Assembly (NCBI GenBank): GCA_025980325.1
Contig: JAICXQ010000002.1
Location: 37,742 to 101,741 of the forward strand
DNA length: 64,000 nucleotides
Reading direction: 5' to 3'
DNA from: Frankiales bacterium
GTDB taxonomy: Bacteria > Actinomycetota > Actinomycetes > JAFAQI01
This document shows, piece after piece, positions 33,559 through 43,620 of the stretch. Position numbers and translations under genes: made by a program. The notes beneath the pieces are model-generated. The model searched no databases. It saw only the letters and a list, made by a program, of their open reading frames with translations, and had not been told where the DNA came from. Numbering within the stretch: the stretch's first letter is position 1; each line of letters opens with the position of its first letter.

Positions 33559-34020
33559 CTACGTCGAGCGCGGTGCCCCACCACGCGCCGCGTCAGGCGT
33601 GACCTCGTTGCGACCGGATCGGGCGACGGCGGCGAGGATGTCCGTGCACGTGACGACACCGACCGTCATGCCGTCGTCGTCGACCACCGGTACTGCATCG
33701 ACGCCTTCACGCACCATGACCTCGGCAACGGCGCGCAGTTCACTCGTCGCCGGGACGCACGAGACGGCCGCACACATGACGGCCGCGACCGACCTGCGGT
33801 GCAACGCCGCCGGCCCGAGCGGCCATTGCGCGAAGATGGTCCGGTCGTCGAGGACACCCACGCAATGCCCGTTCTCGACGACGAGGAGGTGCCGCACGCC
33901 ACGGTGAACCATCAGCGTCCACGCCGACCAGACGCTGGCATCGGATCGCACCGCGAGCGGCGGCGTGCTCATCACCTCACCGGCCACCACCAGCGACGGG
34001 CGGACCGCGGTCGCCGTCAC
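33559..34020 (-). CDS. Paired CBS-domain protein
   Basis: 153 aa from GTG 34020, in a GTGA overlap with the DUF5709-like gene; this start keeps the full first CBS strand (VVAGEVMSTPPLAV). Two CBS motifs follow one another (GVRHLLVVENGHCVGVL and GVDAVPVVDDDGMTVGVVT), forming one Bateman module and nothing else. Such stand-alone modules bind adenine nucleotides and regulate partner enzymes; similar ones occur in the mycobacterial DosR regulon. It is the third gene of the Acg1 operon. Confidence 0.82.
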   Translation of the reverse strand: MTATAVRPSLVVAGEVMSTPPLAVRSDASVWSAWTLMVHRGVRHLLVVENGHCVGVLDDRTIFAQWPLGPAALHRRSVAAVMCAAVSCVPATSELRAVAEVMVREGVDAVPVVDDDGMTVGVVTCTDILAAVARSGRNEVTPDAARGGAPRST

Positions 34021-34307
34021 GGCGACACCAGATGCATGGCCGTCTCTTCGGGCGCCCGATCGTCGGCCGGCGCGAACAGCCGGTCGTCCGCGCCCCAACC
34101 CCGCTCCACGAACAGCCACGGGTTGTCGCCCGCTCCGTCGGGAGCGGTGTCGGGTTCTTCCTGCGCGAGCGCGACCGCGAGCGGTTCGCCCGCGAGCTCT
34201 TCGCCGACCGTGATGCCGTAACGATCGATCGTCGGCTGCCCTTCGAGATCCGCCTCGAGCGGACCGTAGGTCACCGCGAGCTCGGCATCCCACTGATTGA
34301 TGGTCAT
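34017..34307 (-). CDS. DUF5709-like small acidic protein
   Basis: 96 aa from ATG 34307; the track start is within the 3' end of the Acg-type gene. GEELAGEPLAVALAQEEPD and the final DRLFAPADD...EETAMHLV match the pattern of the actinobacterial DUF5709 family as I recall it (a GESL-x-x-RLAQEEPD-type core and a late 'AxH' segment). Very acidic and soluble, no known activity. It sits 20 bp behind the nitroreductase-like gene and overlaps the CBS gene by 4 bp. Confidence 0.6.
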   Translation of the reverse strand: MTINQWDAELAVTYGPLEADLEGQPTIDRYGITVGEELAGEPLAVALAQEEPDTAPDGAGDNPWLFVERGWGADDRLFAPADDRAPEETAMHLVSP

Positions 34308-34327
34308 GGCGCTACCTCTTCCGCAGG

Positions 34328-35329
34328 TCAGATCAGTTGCAGGACGTCGTCCACGGGCCGCCGCGGCGTGACCGCCGCGTCGGGTGCGTATCCGAACCGC
34401 AGCAGAAGCTGCGGGTGGGCGCTGGTGCACAACTCACGCCGCAGCTCCGCGCGAAGGTTGTGCACCTCCGCGAGCGCGGAGTGCACCGCGGCGAAGGCCC
34501 ACTGCTGCGCGGCGGCGAGCAACACCCGTTCGAGTGCCTGGCCGGCGCGCAGCCAGTCGAGCTGCAGGTCCGACGCGCTGGCGAGGACGGCGAGGACACC
34601 CGGAATCGGGTCGTGGCGCGCGAGCCGGCCGAAGCCGCGGAGCCGGTCGAAGTCCCGCGACGGCAGGTCGTCCGGCGACACGATCGGGTCGATGCTGTAC
34701 GCACTCGCCGGCACGCCGTCACGGCGTGGCGACCCGGGCGGCGGAGTCCACGCCGAAATCTCGGCCGCGACACGTTCGTCCGCGGCCTGCGCCTGCTCGG
34801 CCGCATGAGCGAGTTGCAGCACCCGGCGACGCTGACCCGGGTCGAACACGTAGATCAGCTGACCGCCTTCCTCGTCCGCGGCCTGGTAGAGCTGCGCGGT
34901 CAACTCCGCCGTCAGCACCCGGTCGTCGAAGGGACCGCGGTGGGTGTGCCGTCGCGTGAGTGCGGCGTACTCCCGCCGTTCCGCCGCTCCCGCCGGCGAC
35001 GACTCGGTCACCTCGACGGACGCGAGCAACCGCGGCTGCGAGCGATCCGGCAGCAGCGTCACGGTGCCCGAGTAACCGACCTTGCGCAGCGCGACGCGCA
35101 GGTTGTACAGCGCGGCCCCGCAGCTGAGCACGAGTTCGCGCCCGTCCGGATCGGCAGCGGTCAGGCCTCGGGCGGTGTCGGCGTACAGGTCGAAACGGCG
35201 ACCGTCGAAGGTGAATCGCCATGGCTGGGTGTTGTGCACCGAGGGGGCTCGACCGGCCTGCTCGACCACCCATCGCACGTCCGTCGTCCGTAGCGGCCGC
35301 GGGTCCGCGGCTGTCGTCGACATGTTCAT
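34328..35329 (-). CDS. Acg-type nitroreductase-family protein 1
   Basis: 333 aa, ATG start with GGGAGG upstream. The N-terminal [12 protein letters not shown] is the signature of the Acg family (mycobacterial Rv2032/Rv3127/Rv3131), nitroreductase-fold FMN-binding proteins strongly induced in hypoxia. The second half-domain has [21 protein letters not shown]. Members may store or sequester FMN rather than reduce nitro compounds. It heads the Acg1-DUF5709-CBS operon and is divergent from devR. A weak box at 35384 and the strong box at 35410 lie upstream. Confidence 0.85.
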   Translation of the reverse strand: MNMSTTAADPRPLRTTDVRWVVEQAGRAPSVHNTQPWRFTFDGRRFDLYADTARGLTAADPDGRELVLSCGAALYNLRVALRKVGYSGTVTLLPDRSQPRLLASVEVTESSPAGAAERREYAALTRRHTHRGPFDDRVLTAELTAQLYQAADEEGGQLIYVFDPGQRRRVLQLAHAAEQAQAADERVAAEISAWTPPPGSPRRDGVPASAYSIDPIVSPDDLPSRDFDRLRGFGRLARHDPIPGVLAVLASASDLQLDWLRAGQALERVLLAAAQQWAFAAVHSALAEVHNLRAELRRELCTSAHPQLLLRFGYAPDAAVTPRRPVDDVLQLI

Positions 35330-35383
35330 CGCAGCCTCCCGTTCCTCGACGGCAGCATCATCCGGTCGCGCGAAGGCCGGACA

Positions 35384-35397
35384 GAGGCGAAGGTCCC
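35384..35397 (-). promoter_or_regulatory. Degenerate DevR-box-like site upstream of Acg1
   Basis: The minus-strand reading GGGACCTTCGCCTC matches 11 of 14 bases of the adjacent strong box and lies 55 bp before the Acg1 start. It is probably a secondary site paired with the primary box 26 bp away. Confidence 0.45.
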
Positions 35398-35409
35398 CGT
35401 GCGGCCGGT

Positions 35410-35423
35410 GGGACTTTCGTCCC
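35410..35423 (+). promoter_or_regulatory. DevR box, strong copy: GGGACTTTCGTCCC
   Basis: Perfect 5-bp arms GGGAC/GTCCC around TTTC. It differs from the central 14 bases of the mycobacterial DosR consensus (TTSGGGACTWWAGTCCCSAA) at one position. It is 35 bp before the devR start and 81 bp before the divergent Acg1 start, so it can serve autoregulation as well as Acg1 induction. Confidence 0.8.
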
Positions 35424-35458
35424 TAGCCGCAAGTCACGACTTGCAGCAGGATGAGGCG

Positions 35459-36094
35459 ATGCAGAAGATCCGGGTGTTCCTGCTCGACGACCACGAGGTG
35501 GTCCGTGTCGGCGTCCGCGAGCTGCTCGAGTCCGACGGGGACGTCGAGGTCGTCGGTGAGGCTTCGACCGCGGCCGAAGCGTTGGTACGAGTGCCGGCCG
35601 TCCGTCCCGACGTCGCCGTGCTCGACGTACGGCTGCCGGACGGCGACGGGGTCACGGTGTGCCGGGAGCTTCGCTCGCAGTTCCCGGATCTGGCCTGCCT
35701 GATGCTCACGTCGTTCGCCGACGACGAGGCGCTGTTCAACGCGGTCCTCGCCGGTGCGGCCGGTTACGTCCTCAAGCAGGTGAAGGGCAACGACATCCTC
35801 GACTCGGTACGGCGGGTCGCCGCCGGGCAGTCGTTGCTCGACCCGACCACCACCGCGCGGATGATGCAACGGCTGCGCGAGCAGGTGCAACGCCCGGATC
35901 CGCTGGAAGGATTGACCGAGCAGGAACGCCGCGTGCTCGCGCTCATCGGCGAAGGCCTGACCAACCGGCAGATCGGCGAGCGGATGTTCCTCGCCGAGAA
36001 GACGGTGAAGAACTACGTCTCGAACCTGCTGACGAAGCTCGGCATGGAACGCCGTACCCAGGCCGCAGCATTCGTCGCCCGCATGGACGGTTAG
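35459..36094 (+). CDS. devR: DevR/DosR hypoxia response regulator (NarL family)
   Basis: 211 aa from ATG 35459; the track start adds 20 residues encoded across the DevR box. Receiver with FLLDDHEVV, phospho-acceptor Asp56 in [12 protein letters not shown] and the conserved Lys in VLKQVKG. The C-terminal LuxR-type HTH contains [14 protein letters not shown] and [11 protein letters not shown], practically the mycobacterial DevR recognition helix. This explains why the surrounding palindromes match the mycobacterial box. It activates the dormancy genes around it when phosphorylated, presumably by the DevS-like kinase encoded nearby. Its end overlaps the convergent Acg2 gene by 4 bp. Confidence 0.92.
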   Translation: MQKIRVFLLDDHEVVRVGVRELLESDGDVEVVGEASTAAEALVRVPAVRPDVAVLDVRLPDGDGVTVCRELRSQFPDLACLMLTSFADDEALFNAVLAGAAGYVLKQVKGNDILDSVRRVAAGQSLLDPTTTARMMQRLREQVQRPDPLEGLTEQERRVLALIGEGLTNRQIGERMFLAEKTVKNYVSNLLTKLGMERRTQAAAFVARMDG

Positions 36095-37062
36095 TTCAGG
36101 GTCGTTGTCGCCGGCCGCCGGCGCGTGCGCGGTCGGTCGGCGCCGTAGCCCATCCGGACGACGAACTGCGGGTTTCCGACGAGTCCGAGCTCGTGCCGCA
36201 ACCGCTCCCGCGCAGCCGGCAGGTCGATCGCCGGACCCAGCGGTTGCGCGGACACGCCGACGGCGGCGGCACGTAGCAGCGCCCAGCCGAGGGCTCGTCC
36301 CGCCGACAGCCACGCGCCGGGATCGTCGGAAGCCGTGCCGAAGAGCAACAGCAGATCCCGTTCCACCGTCGGTGGCGGATCGTCACCGCGGCCCTCGGCG
36401 CTCGGGTGCTCCGCGCGTCCGGTGAAGTCCCGCAGCGGCACCTGCGAGACGCGGTCGCTCGGCCACCGGCCGGCAACGGCCTCCGCTGGTACGCCGACAT
36501 CGCCGGTCGGGCCGACCCACTGCGCCAGCTCCGCGGCATACCGCGAGTCGCGGGCCTCTTCCTGCTCGGCGTCGGACAAGACCGTGATCAGTGCGCGCCG
36601 GTCGTCGGGCCGCTCGAAGGTGCGCACCCACACCTCCAGCTCGGCCGCACGCCGGCGGAGGTCCTCAACCAGCCCTTCCGGAACCGGGCGGTCCGAGTAC
36701 GGGCCGCGGTCGGTGTAGCGGACGGCGATGGCCTCGGCGAGCCGCTGCTCGGTCGGCGTCGGCGGCCGCACCTCGCCGAGCTCGAGTACGGCGAGCAGCT
36801 CGCCATCGGCACCGTCGGGCTGCAGGCGCACGTCGCACTCGCGGCCGACCGATCGTGCCGCGAGGTAACCGAATTCGATCGCGGCGCCGCAGCTGACGTG
36901 CAGCTGGCGGCCGGTCGGATCGAGGTATGCCAGTTGCCGGCTCCGATCGGCCCGCACTTCGATGGCATCGTCGACGGCGCGCCACTGCCATGGCTGCGTG
37001 TTGTGCACGGAAGGGGCGAGGGCCGCGCAGTCGAGCACAGCCGCGATGTCGTCACTGGCCAC
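36091..37062 (-). CDS. Acg-type nitroreductase-family protein 2
   Basis: 323 aa, ATG start. [14 protein letters not shown] is the Acg signature. The rest follows the two half-domain nitroreductase layout, but with many differences from Acg1, so this is an old duplication. It probably binds FMN and is induced with the DevR regulon. It lies 34 bp behind devS on the same strand. A DevR-like box inside the last codons of devS (37100) is 38 bp before its start, so it may have its own promoter. Confidence 0.84.
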   Translation of the reverse strand: MASDDIAAVLDCAALAPSVHNTQPWQWRAVDDAIEVRADRSRQLAYLDPTGRQLHVSCGAAIEFGYLAARSVGRECDVRLQPDGADGELLAVLELGEVRPPTPTEQRLAEAIAVRYTDRGPYSDRPVPEGLVEDLRRRAAELEVWVRTFERPDDRRALITVLSDAEQEEARDSRYAAELAQWVGPTGDVGVPAEAVAGRWPSDRVSQVPLRDFTGRAEHPSAEGRGDDPPPTVERDLLLLFGTASDDPGAWLSAGRALGWALLRAAAVGVSAQPLGPAIDLPAARERLRHELGLVGNPQFVVRMGYGADRPRTRRRPATTTLN

Positions 37063-37096
37063 GAGAGACGACGCTGCCGGACCGCAGGACCTCCGC

Positions 37097-38888
<1,792 letters not shown>

Positions 38889-38923
38889 TAACGAGCCGGT
38901 GCCGGCACCCCTTTACTGTCTCC

Positions 38924-39331
38924 ATGGGCGCGCTCCGACCGCTGACGTACGACGAGTGCTTGCGACGTCTGGACGTCGGCAGCGTCGGCCGGGTCGCGAT
39001 CACCGAGCACGCGATGCCGGCGGTTGTCCCGGTCAACTACCTCCGGGCGGGATCGCAGATCCTGTTCCGCACCGAACCCGGTGGAATGCTGGCCCGCGGC
39101 TGCAACGGCAGCGTCGTCGCGTTCGAGATCGACGGCATCGACCAACACGGGATCGCCGGGTGGAGTGTGCTCGTGGTCGGCACCGCGAGCTTGCTGGACG
39201 ACGGCGCCGCCGCCCAAGCGGGCGGCGCCGGTCTCACGAGTGCGGTGACGGAAGGTCGCGAGCAGTTCGTGGCGGTGAGTCTTGGCCGGGTCTCCGGGCG
39301 CGAGGTCGTCGCGGAGACGGTGGCCGTGTAG
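38924..39331 (+). CDS. Pyridoxamine 5'-phosphate oxidase-like flavin protein (DosR-regulon type)
   Basis: 135 aa, ATG start. Split-barrel fold of the PPOX-like family: LTYDECLRRLDVGSVGRVAIT at the start, MPAVVPVNYL and ILFRTEPGGMLA in the flavin or F420-binding strands, and FEIDGIDQHGIAGWSVLVVG later. It resembles mycobacterial Rv3129, which is also a DosR-regulon gene next to Acg-type genes. It may bind FMN, F420 or heme; the reaction is unknown. Single gene convergent with the GNAT gene, and a DevR-like box lies 35 bp upstream. Confidence 0.82.
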   Translation: MGALRPLTYDECLRRLDVGSVGRVAITEHAMPAVVPVNYLRAGSQILFRTEPGGMLARGCNGSVVAFEIDGIDQHGIAGWSVLVVGTASLLDDGAAAQAGGAGLTSAVTEGREQFVAVSLGRVSGREVVAETVAV

Positions 39332-39337
39332 CGGTCG

Positions 39338-39877
39338 TCAGGCGATCGCGTCGAGATCGATCGTCGCGTATCCCGCGCCCTGCTCGTACCCGCTGCTGAC
39401 AACCGTCCCGACCCGCTGCAACAACTTGCGGATCGCGAAGTTGTCGGCGTAATAGACGGCGGTGAACTCGTGCACGCCGCGAGCACGCGCGAGTTCGGCG
39501 AGTTTGGCGAGCATGACGAAACCGAGCCGGTCGTGCTGCCAATCGTGCGCGACTTCGATCGCGATCTCCGCGGTCGGCTCGTCACCGATGCGGTCGAACT
39601 GGGCGACGCCGACGAGCCGTCCGTCGGTGGCGAATGCGCCGAGCGCGAGGTCGTGAACGCCGTCGGCGCGGACGAGTTGGCGAGCCAGCATCGACGCCGG
39701 CGGCGGCGTACCCATGAACCTGCGGCGCAGATCCCACGGGTCCGCGTGCTCGACCGCCGCGATCAGCGCGGCCTTGTCCTCCGCTTGCAGCAGGCGCAGC
39801 GTCACCCGGCGGCCGTCGGTAAGCAGTGCAACGTCGCCCGTGTTACGGGCTGTCGTTGTGCTGCTCACCGTCGCCAC
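39338..39877 (-). CDS. GNAT-family N-acetyltransferase
   Basis: 179 aa, ATG start. The acetyl-CoA fold shows RVTLRLLQAEDKAAL at the start, the substrate strands in the middle, VAHDWQHDRLGFVMLAKLAELARARG for the pyrophosphate loop (R/Q-x-x-G-x-G/A pattern in modified form) and YYADNFAIRKLLQRVG near the end. Similar domains occur in protein-lysine acetyltransferases (Pat) of actinobacteria. It is last in the universal stress-ADH-GNAT operon, 9 bp after the dehydrogenase. The target is unknown. Confidence 0.8.
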   Translation of the reverse strand: MATVSSTTTARNTGDVALLTDGRRVTLRLLQAEDKAALIAAVEHADPWDLRRRFMGTPPPASMLARQLVRADGVHDLALGAFATDGRLVGVAQFDRIGDEPTAEIAIEVAHDWQHDRLGFVMLAKLAELARARGVHEFTAVYYADNFAIRKLLQRVGTVVSSGYEQGAGYATIDLDAIA

Positions 39878-39886
39878 TCCCCTCGG

Positions 39887-40927
39887 TTAGTTGCTGAGCA
39901 CGACCTTGAGCGCGTGCGTCGTCGCGGCGTCTGCGAACGTGGCGTACGCGGCCTCGATGTCCGCGAGGTCGAAATGATGCGTCGCGAATGCCGACGCCGA
40001 CAGCTGCCCAGAAGCGACCATCTGCAGCAGCGTCGGAGTGCTGTAGGTGTCGACGAGCCCCGTCGTGATGGTGACGTCCGCGGCCCACAGCTTGTCGAGC
40101 GCGAGCGTTGCCGGCTTGCCGTGCACACCGATGTTCGCCACCCGGCCGCACGGGCGGATCAGGCGGGTGCACAGCTCGAACGTCTCCGGCACGCCGACCG
40201 CTTCGATCGCCACATCGGCACCGAGGCCGTCGCTGATCGCCCGGACTCGTGCTTCGACGTCGTGGTGCACCGGGTTCATGACTTCGTCGGCCCCGAACTG
40301 CTTGGCGAGCTCGAGCCGGCTGTCCGCGGTGTCGATGACGACGATGTGCTTCGGGCTGTACAGCCGCGCGGTCAACGTCGCAGCCAGCCCGATCGGCCCG
40401 GCGCCGACGATCGCGACGACGTCCGCGGGCCGCACCGCGCCGTTGAGGACGCCGACCTCGTACGACGTCGGCAGGATGTCGGCGAGCATCACCGCCTGCT
40501 CGTCGCTGACACTGCTCGGCAGTTTGTACGTCGAGGTGTCCGCGAACGGGATGCGGACGTACTCCGCTTGGGTGCCGTCGATCAGGTGGCCGAGGATCCA
40601 CCCGCCACCACCGAGGCACTGCCCGTACCGGCCGTCGCGACAGTAGCGGCAACGTCCGCACGCACTGATGCAGGACGCGAGCACCCGATCGCCGGGTTGG
40701 AGCGTGGTGACGGCGTCACCGACTGCCTCGACGGTCCCGACCGCCTCGTGTCCGAGGATGCGGCCGTCTTGGACCGCGGGTACGTCTCCTTTGAGGATGT
40801 GCAGGTCGGTGCCGCAGATCGTCGTCGTGTCGACGCCGACGATGACGTCGGTCGCGTCCTGGATGACCGGATCGGGAACCTCTTCCCAGCTCTTGTGGCC
40901 GGGACCGTGGTAGACGAGTGCACGCAT
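39887..40927 (-). CDS. Zinc-dependent medium-chain alcohol dehydrogenase
   Basis: 346 aa, ATG start. The catalytic zinc site is in CGTDLH and GHEAVG. The structural zinc lobe has four cysteines in CISACGRCRYCRDGRYGQC. The cofactor loop is VGAGPIGLAA followed by an Asp in VIDTAD, indicating NAD+ preference. It oxidises an alcohol or reduces an aldehyde, a plausible NADH sink in hypoxia. It lies between the universal stress and GNAT genes in an operon preceded by two DevR boxes. Confidence 0.9.
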   Translation of the reverse strand: MRALVYHGPGHKSWEEVPDPVIQDATDVIVGVDTTTICGTDLHILKGDVPAVQDGRILGHEAVGTVEAVGDAVTTLQPGDRVLASCISACGRCRYCRDGRYGQCLGGGGWILGHLIDGTQAEYVRIPFADTSTYKLPSSVSDEQAVMLADILPTSYEVGVLNGAVRPADVVAIVGAGPIGLAATLTARLYSPKHIVVIDTADSRLELAKQFGADEVMNPVHHDVEARVRAISDGLGADVAIEAVGVPETFELCTRLIRPCGRVANIGVHGKPATLALDKLWAADVTITTGLVDTYSTPTLLQMVASGQLSASAFATHHFDLADIEAAYATFADAATTHALKVVLSN

Positions 40928-40971
40928 TGCTGATCACCGCTTTCGTTGCGTTGTGCGGCGCCGACGGCGAG

Positions 40972-41793
40972 TCAGGCGCGGCGGAACAGGACGGGGTTGG
41001 TGGCGTGCCGCAGCACGGCTTTCGAGACGCTGCCGAGGACGAGTTGCGCGGCGACGGGCTTGACCCGCGGCGCCATTGCCAGCAGGGTCCCCGGCTGCAT
41101 GTCCGCGTAGGCGACGAGCTCGTGCGCCGTCCGCGGCCCGTGCAGCGGAACCGGCTCGGCGCCGATCGACTCCGCCAGCTTGGTCAGGTGGCGCAGGCGC
41201 TCGCGGCCGACCTCGAAGTCGTATCCCATCGACGCCGCGTCCATCACGGTCGCGACCTGGACCGGTACGCCGAACCGGTCCGCCCATCCGCGGACGTCGG
41301 CCGCGAGGGCGACCGGCAAGGTTCCGAGCGGCGGGACCGCGACGACGATGCGGGTCACGACCGGCCGGCCGACCCGGTAACGCGGGCCGGTCACGACGAC
41401 CGGACCTCGCCAGTGCCGCAGCACATCCTCCGAGGTGCTGCCGAATGCCAGCTCGGCTGCGGCCGTGTGGCCGTGGCTGGACATGACCAGCAGCGACGAT
41501 TCGTCGTCGCCGAGCAGTTGGACGATTCCATCGGCTGCGGTGCGCGCCGCGAGCACTTCGACCTGGACGCGCTTGCCGTGCGACAACGTGTTCAGCGTCA
41601 ACTTGTGCGGCGACAGATCGAGCCACGGTGACGACGTGTCGACGTGCACCACGCGATGCGGAACCCCGAAGCCGCGAGCAAGCGCGGTCGCGACCGGCAG
41701 GCTCTTCCAGCTCAAGCGGGAGAAATCCACCGGTACGAGCACTTGCGCGTAACACGTCGACAGTTCGGCTGGCGGGTAAGTGGTTGCGGTCAT
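40972..41793 (-). CDS. Tandem universal stress protein
   Basis: 273 aa, ATG start. Two Usp domains in tandem (about residues 15-140 and 145-272). The first has the ATP-loop-like SSHGHTAAAELAFGSTSEDVL, and the second is degenerate (APRVKPVAAQLVLGSVSKAVL). Tandem Usp proteins such as Rv3134c, Rv2005c and Rv2623 are typical of the DosR regulon. It heads the operon with alcohol dehydrogenase and GNAT; two boxes at 41847 and 41897 lie upstream. Confidence 0.86.
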   Translation of the reverse strand: MTATTYPPAELSTCYAQVLVPVDFSRLSWKSLPVATALARGFGVPHRVVHVDTSSPWLDLSPHKLTLNTLSHGKRVQVEVLAARTAADGIVQLLGDDESSLLVMSSHGHTAAAELAFGSTSEDVLRHWRGPVVVTGPRYRVGRPVVTRIVVAVPPLGTLPVALAADVRGWADRFGVPVQVATVMDAASMGYDFEVGRERLRHLTKLAESIGAEPVPLHGPRTAHELVAYADMQPGTLLAMAPRVKPVAAQLVLGSVSKAVLRHATNPVLFRRA

Positions 41794-41846
41794 GGTGCGC
41801 CTCCTCGGCCACCGTCACCGTGCCGCTGCCGTCTCCCGACGGGCTA

Positions 41847-41860
41847 GGGGCTTTGGTCCC
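41847..41860 (+). promoter_or_regulatory. DevR-box-like site proximal to the Usp operon
   Basis: GGGGCTTTGGTCCC, 13 of 14 matches to the 41897 box, 53 bp upstream of the Usp start. With flanking bases it forms the wider palindrome GGGGCTTTGGTCCCC. Confidence 0.7.
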
Positions 41861-41896
41861 CGCGTTCGCGGCACCGTCTCCGGGAGTTCAGGACCC

Positions 41897-41910
41897 GGGA
41901 CTTTGGTCCC
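41897..41910 (+). promoter_or_regulatory. DevR box, strong copy: GGGACTTTGGTCCC
   Basis: Perfect 5-bp arms around TTTG, one base from the mycobacterial core consensus. It lies 100 bp before the two-TM gene (42011, plus) and 103 bp before the Usp gene (minus). It is exactly 50 bp from the proximal box, about five helical turns, so two DevR dimers could lie on one DNA face. Confidence 0.8.
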
Positions 41911-42010
41911 GTTCCAAACGGGTCGTTGCGCTCTAACGCCGTTGCTTCCGCGACGGCAGTGTGGACCGCAGAAGGAACCGACCGGGTTCCCGCGGCGGAA
42001 GGAGAAGACG

Positions 42011-42616
42011 ATGCGCCGCAAGACATTCGACGCCCTGCTCTCGACCGGTGGTTTGGTCGTCGCAGCTGTCCTCATCGTGGCGGGCGCGCTCGGCTTGTGG
42101 GCGCACAGCTTCGCCAACAGCAACGTGCACGACCAGCTCGCTCAGCAGAAGGTCTTCTTCCCGAGCGCCGCCGGCATCGCCGCTCAGCAGAACGCGGAGA
42201 TCACGAAGTACGTGACGCCGTACGCCGGCAAGCAGGTCCTCGACGGACAACAGGCCGAGGTGTTCGCCGACCACTACATCAAGGTGCACCTCTCCGAGGT
42301 CGCCGGTGGCCAGACGTACAGCCAGGTCTCGACCGCGTTCTTGAAGATGAAGCCGACCGACCCGAACTACCAGCAGGTCGCGGGGCAGCGCCAGACCCTG
42401 TTCCAGGGCGAGACGTTGCGCGGGATGCTGCTGAACGCGTACGGCTTCTGGAAGATGGGGCAGATCGCGCTGACTGCGGCGATCGTGTCCTTCATCGCCG
42501 CCGGAGTGATGCTGCTGCTGTCGGCGCTGGGGTTCTGGCACCTGCGCCGCGTTTCTCCCGCAGCGGAGGTGTTCCCGAAGCTCGGAGCCCGCACGCCGGC
42601 CCCGGTCGAACGGTAG
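42011..42616 (+). CDS. Two-TM membrane protein associated with the DevR regulon
   Basis: 201 aa from ATG 42011, with GGAAGGAG upstream. TM1 (~12-32) and TM2 (~152-174) flank a ~115-residue outer loop containing NVHDQLAQQKVFFP, PYAGKQVLDGQQAEVFADHYIKVHL and GGQTYSQVS. The FADHYI/VHLSEVAGG pattern matches actinobacterial proteins often mislabelled 'aromatic ring-opening dioxygenase LigA', whose real function is unknown. It follows a strong DevR box and is closed by a strong terminator, so it is a single-gene unit of the regulon. Confidence 0.7.
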   Translation: MRRKTFDALLSTGGLVVAAVLIVAGALGLWAHSFANSNVHDQLAQQKVFFPSAAGIAAQQNAEITKYVTPYAGKQVLDGQQAEVFADHYIKVHLSEVAGGQTYSQVSTAFLKMKPTDPNYQQVAGQRQTLFQGETLRGMLLNAYGFWKMGQIALTAAIVSFIAAGVMLLLSALGFWHLRRVSPAAEVFPKLGARTPAPVER

Positions 42617-42634
42617 TCATCACGGCCGGTTACG

Positions 42635-42662
42635 AGGAGGCCCCGGATACCCGGGGCCTCCT
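42635..42662 (+). terminator. Strong rho-independent-type hairpin
   Basis: AGGAGGCCCCGG (42635-42646) pairs perfectly over 12 bp with CCGGGGCCTCCT (42651-42662) around an ATAC tetraloop, 18 bp after the two-TM gene. It is one of the clearest terminators in the window, although only a short T run follows. Confidence 0.85.
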
Positions 42663-42672
42663 TCGTGCGTCC

Positions 42673-42686
42673 GGGACGTTCGCCTC
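42673..42686 (+). promoter_or_regulatory. Weak DevR-box-like match
   Basis: GGGACGTTCGCCTC matches 11 of 14 bases of the strong 35410 box and lies 71 bp before the small Cys-containing protein gene. The right arm is poor; it is listed because the gene borders the regulon. Confidence 0.25.
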
Positions 42687-42757
42687 TGTGCGGATGAGCC
42701 CGGACCGGCTGACTGTGGTCAGCGACGCGTTCGTCGCCCCGACGAAGAGGAGTGGTC

Positions 42758-42961
42758 ATGCGGCGAGTTCCACCCGACGCAAAGTGTCCGGTGCGTCCCG
42801 GCGATCCGTGCACGCTGTGCCAGCTGGACGTCACGGGCCCGCACGACTGCCCGCTCGTCTATCTCGTCATGTCGGATGACGACTTGCACGACCGGCTGCG
42901 CATCAACGGATCGACGAACGGCAGGCAGCCGGGGCGCGACGAGTCGACGACGCGCGCGTGA
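42758..42961 (+). CDS. Small four-cysteine protein (DUF6767-like)
   Basis: 67 aa from ATG 42758, with GAGGAG six bases upstream. Cys10, Cys18, Cys21 and Cys31 (CPVRPGDPCTLC...GPHDC) form a likely zinc or Fe-S knuckle, followed by LVYLVMSDDDLHDRL. This matches small actinobacterial proteins of the DUF6767 type as I remember them. It is cytosolic; the function is unknown. It lies immediately after the DevR regulon and a weak box precedes it. Confidence 0.65.
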   Translation: MRRVPPDAKCPVRPGDPCTLCQLDVTGPHDCPLVYLVMSDDDLHDRLRINGSTNGRQPGRDESTTRA

Positions 42962-42965
42962 TGAC

Positions 42966-43589
42966 TCAGCTGATCGAGACGCTCCATGCGCAGGCGCTGG
43001 AACCTGAGCCGCCCGAGGCGGCGACGACGTAGCTGCCGGAGGTCGCGACCTGCACGGTGCGGGAGCCGGTCGGCGGCGCCGATGCGCCGGTGTAGAAGAT
43101 CAACTGCCCGAGGGTGACGTTGCCGCCGGCCGGCACGAGGTAGAGATCGGTGCTGCACGCGATGGGGCCGTTGGCGGTGGTGATGCTGCGCTGCAGATTC
43201 CAGCTGAAGACATGGTTGCCGGCCGACAGCGAGAACGGCTGCGTGCGATACATGTCCGCCTCGTCGGTCCCGCTGGTCGTGCCGCTGAGCTGCACGGGTG
43301 CGCCGGCCGGCCCGCTGGAGGTCGCGGCGGGCCGGGTGAGTTCCTGGTCGGTCGCCGGCGACGTGGGATATGCGCCCGGGGTGGTCCGGTAGCAGACGTT
43401 GAGGGTGTCGACGGTGCCGTTGGCGCCGACGGAGTAGGAGGCGATCCGGGGCCGGGCTTGCGTCGTCAGGTACAGCGCGTTCTGGGCGACGCCGGCGAGC
43501 CCGCCGCTGGTGACGCGAACCCGGCCGTCGCTGCCGTCCGGCGAGCGGACACGGCTACCCCCAGAGGCGCCAGACGGAGTGTGACCCAA
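42966..43589 (-). CDS. Hypothetical Ser/Thr/Gly-rich beta protein
   Basis: 207 aa, TTG start only. It has low-complexity Ser, Thr, Gly and Ala content with strand-like alternation and three cysteines, as in exported proteins, yet no signal peptide is visible. Either the start is wrong, the N-terminus has been lost, or it is a cytosolic protein. It lies 31 bp after the ECF sigma gene on the same strand. No family recognised. Confidence 0.4.
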   Translation of the reverse strand: MGHTPSGASGGSRVRSPDGSDGRVRVTSGGLAGVAQNALYLTTQARPRIASYSVGANGTVDTLNVCYRTTPGAYPTSPATDQELTRPAATSSGPAGAPVQLSGTTSGTDEADMYRTQPFSLSAGNHVFSWNLQRSITTANGPIACSTDLYLVPAGGNVTLGQLIFYTGASAPPTGSRTVQVATSGSYVVAASGGSGSSACAWSVSIS

Positions 43590-43620
43590 CGTCCGGCTCG
43601 CCGTGGGCGAACGTACGAAG

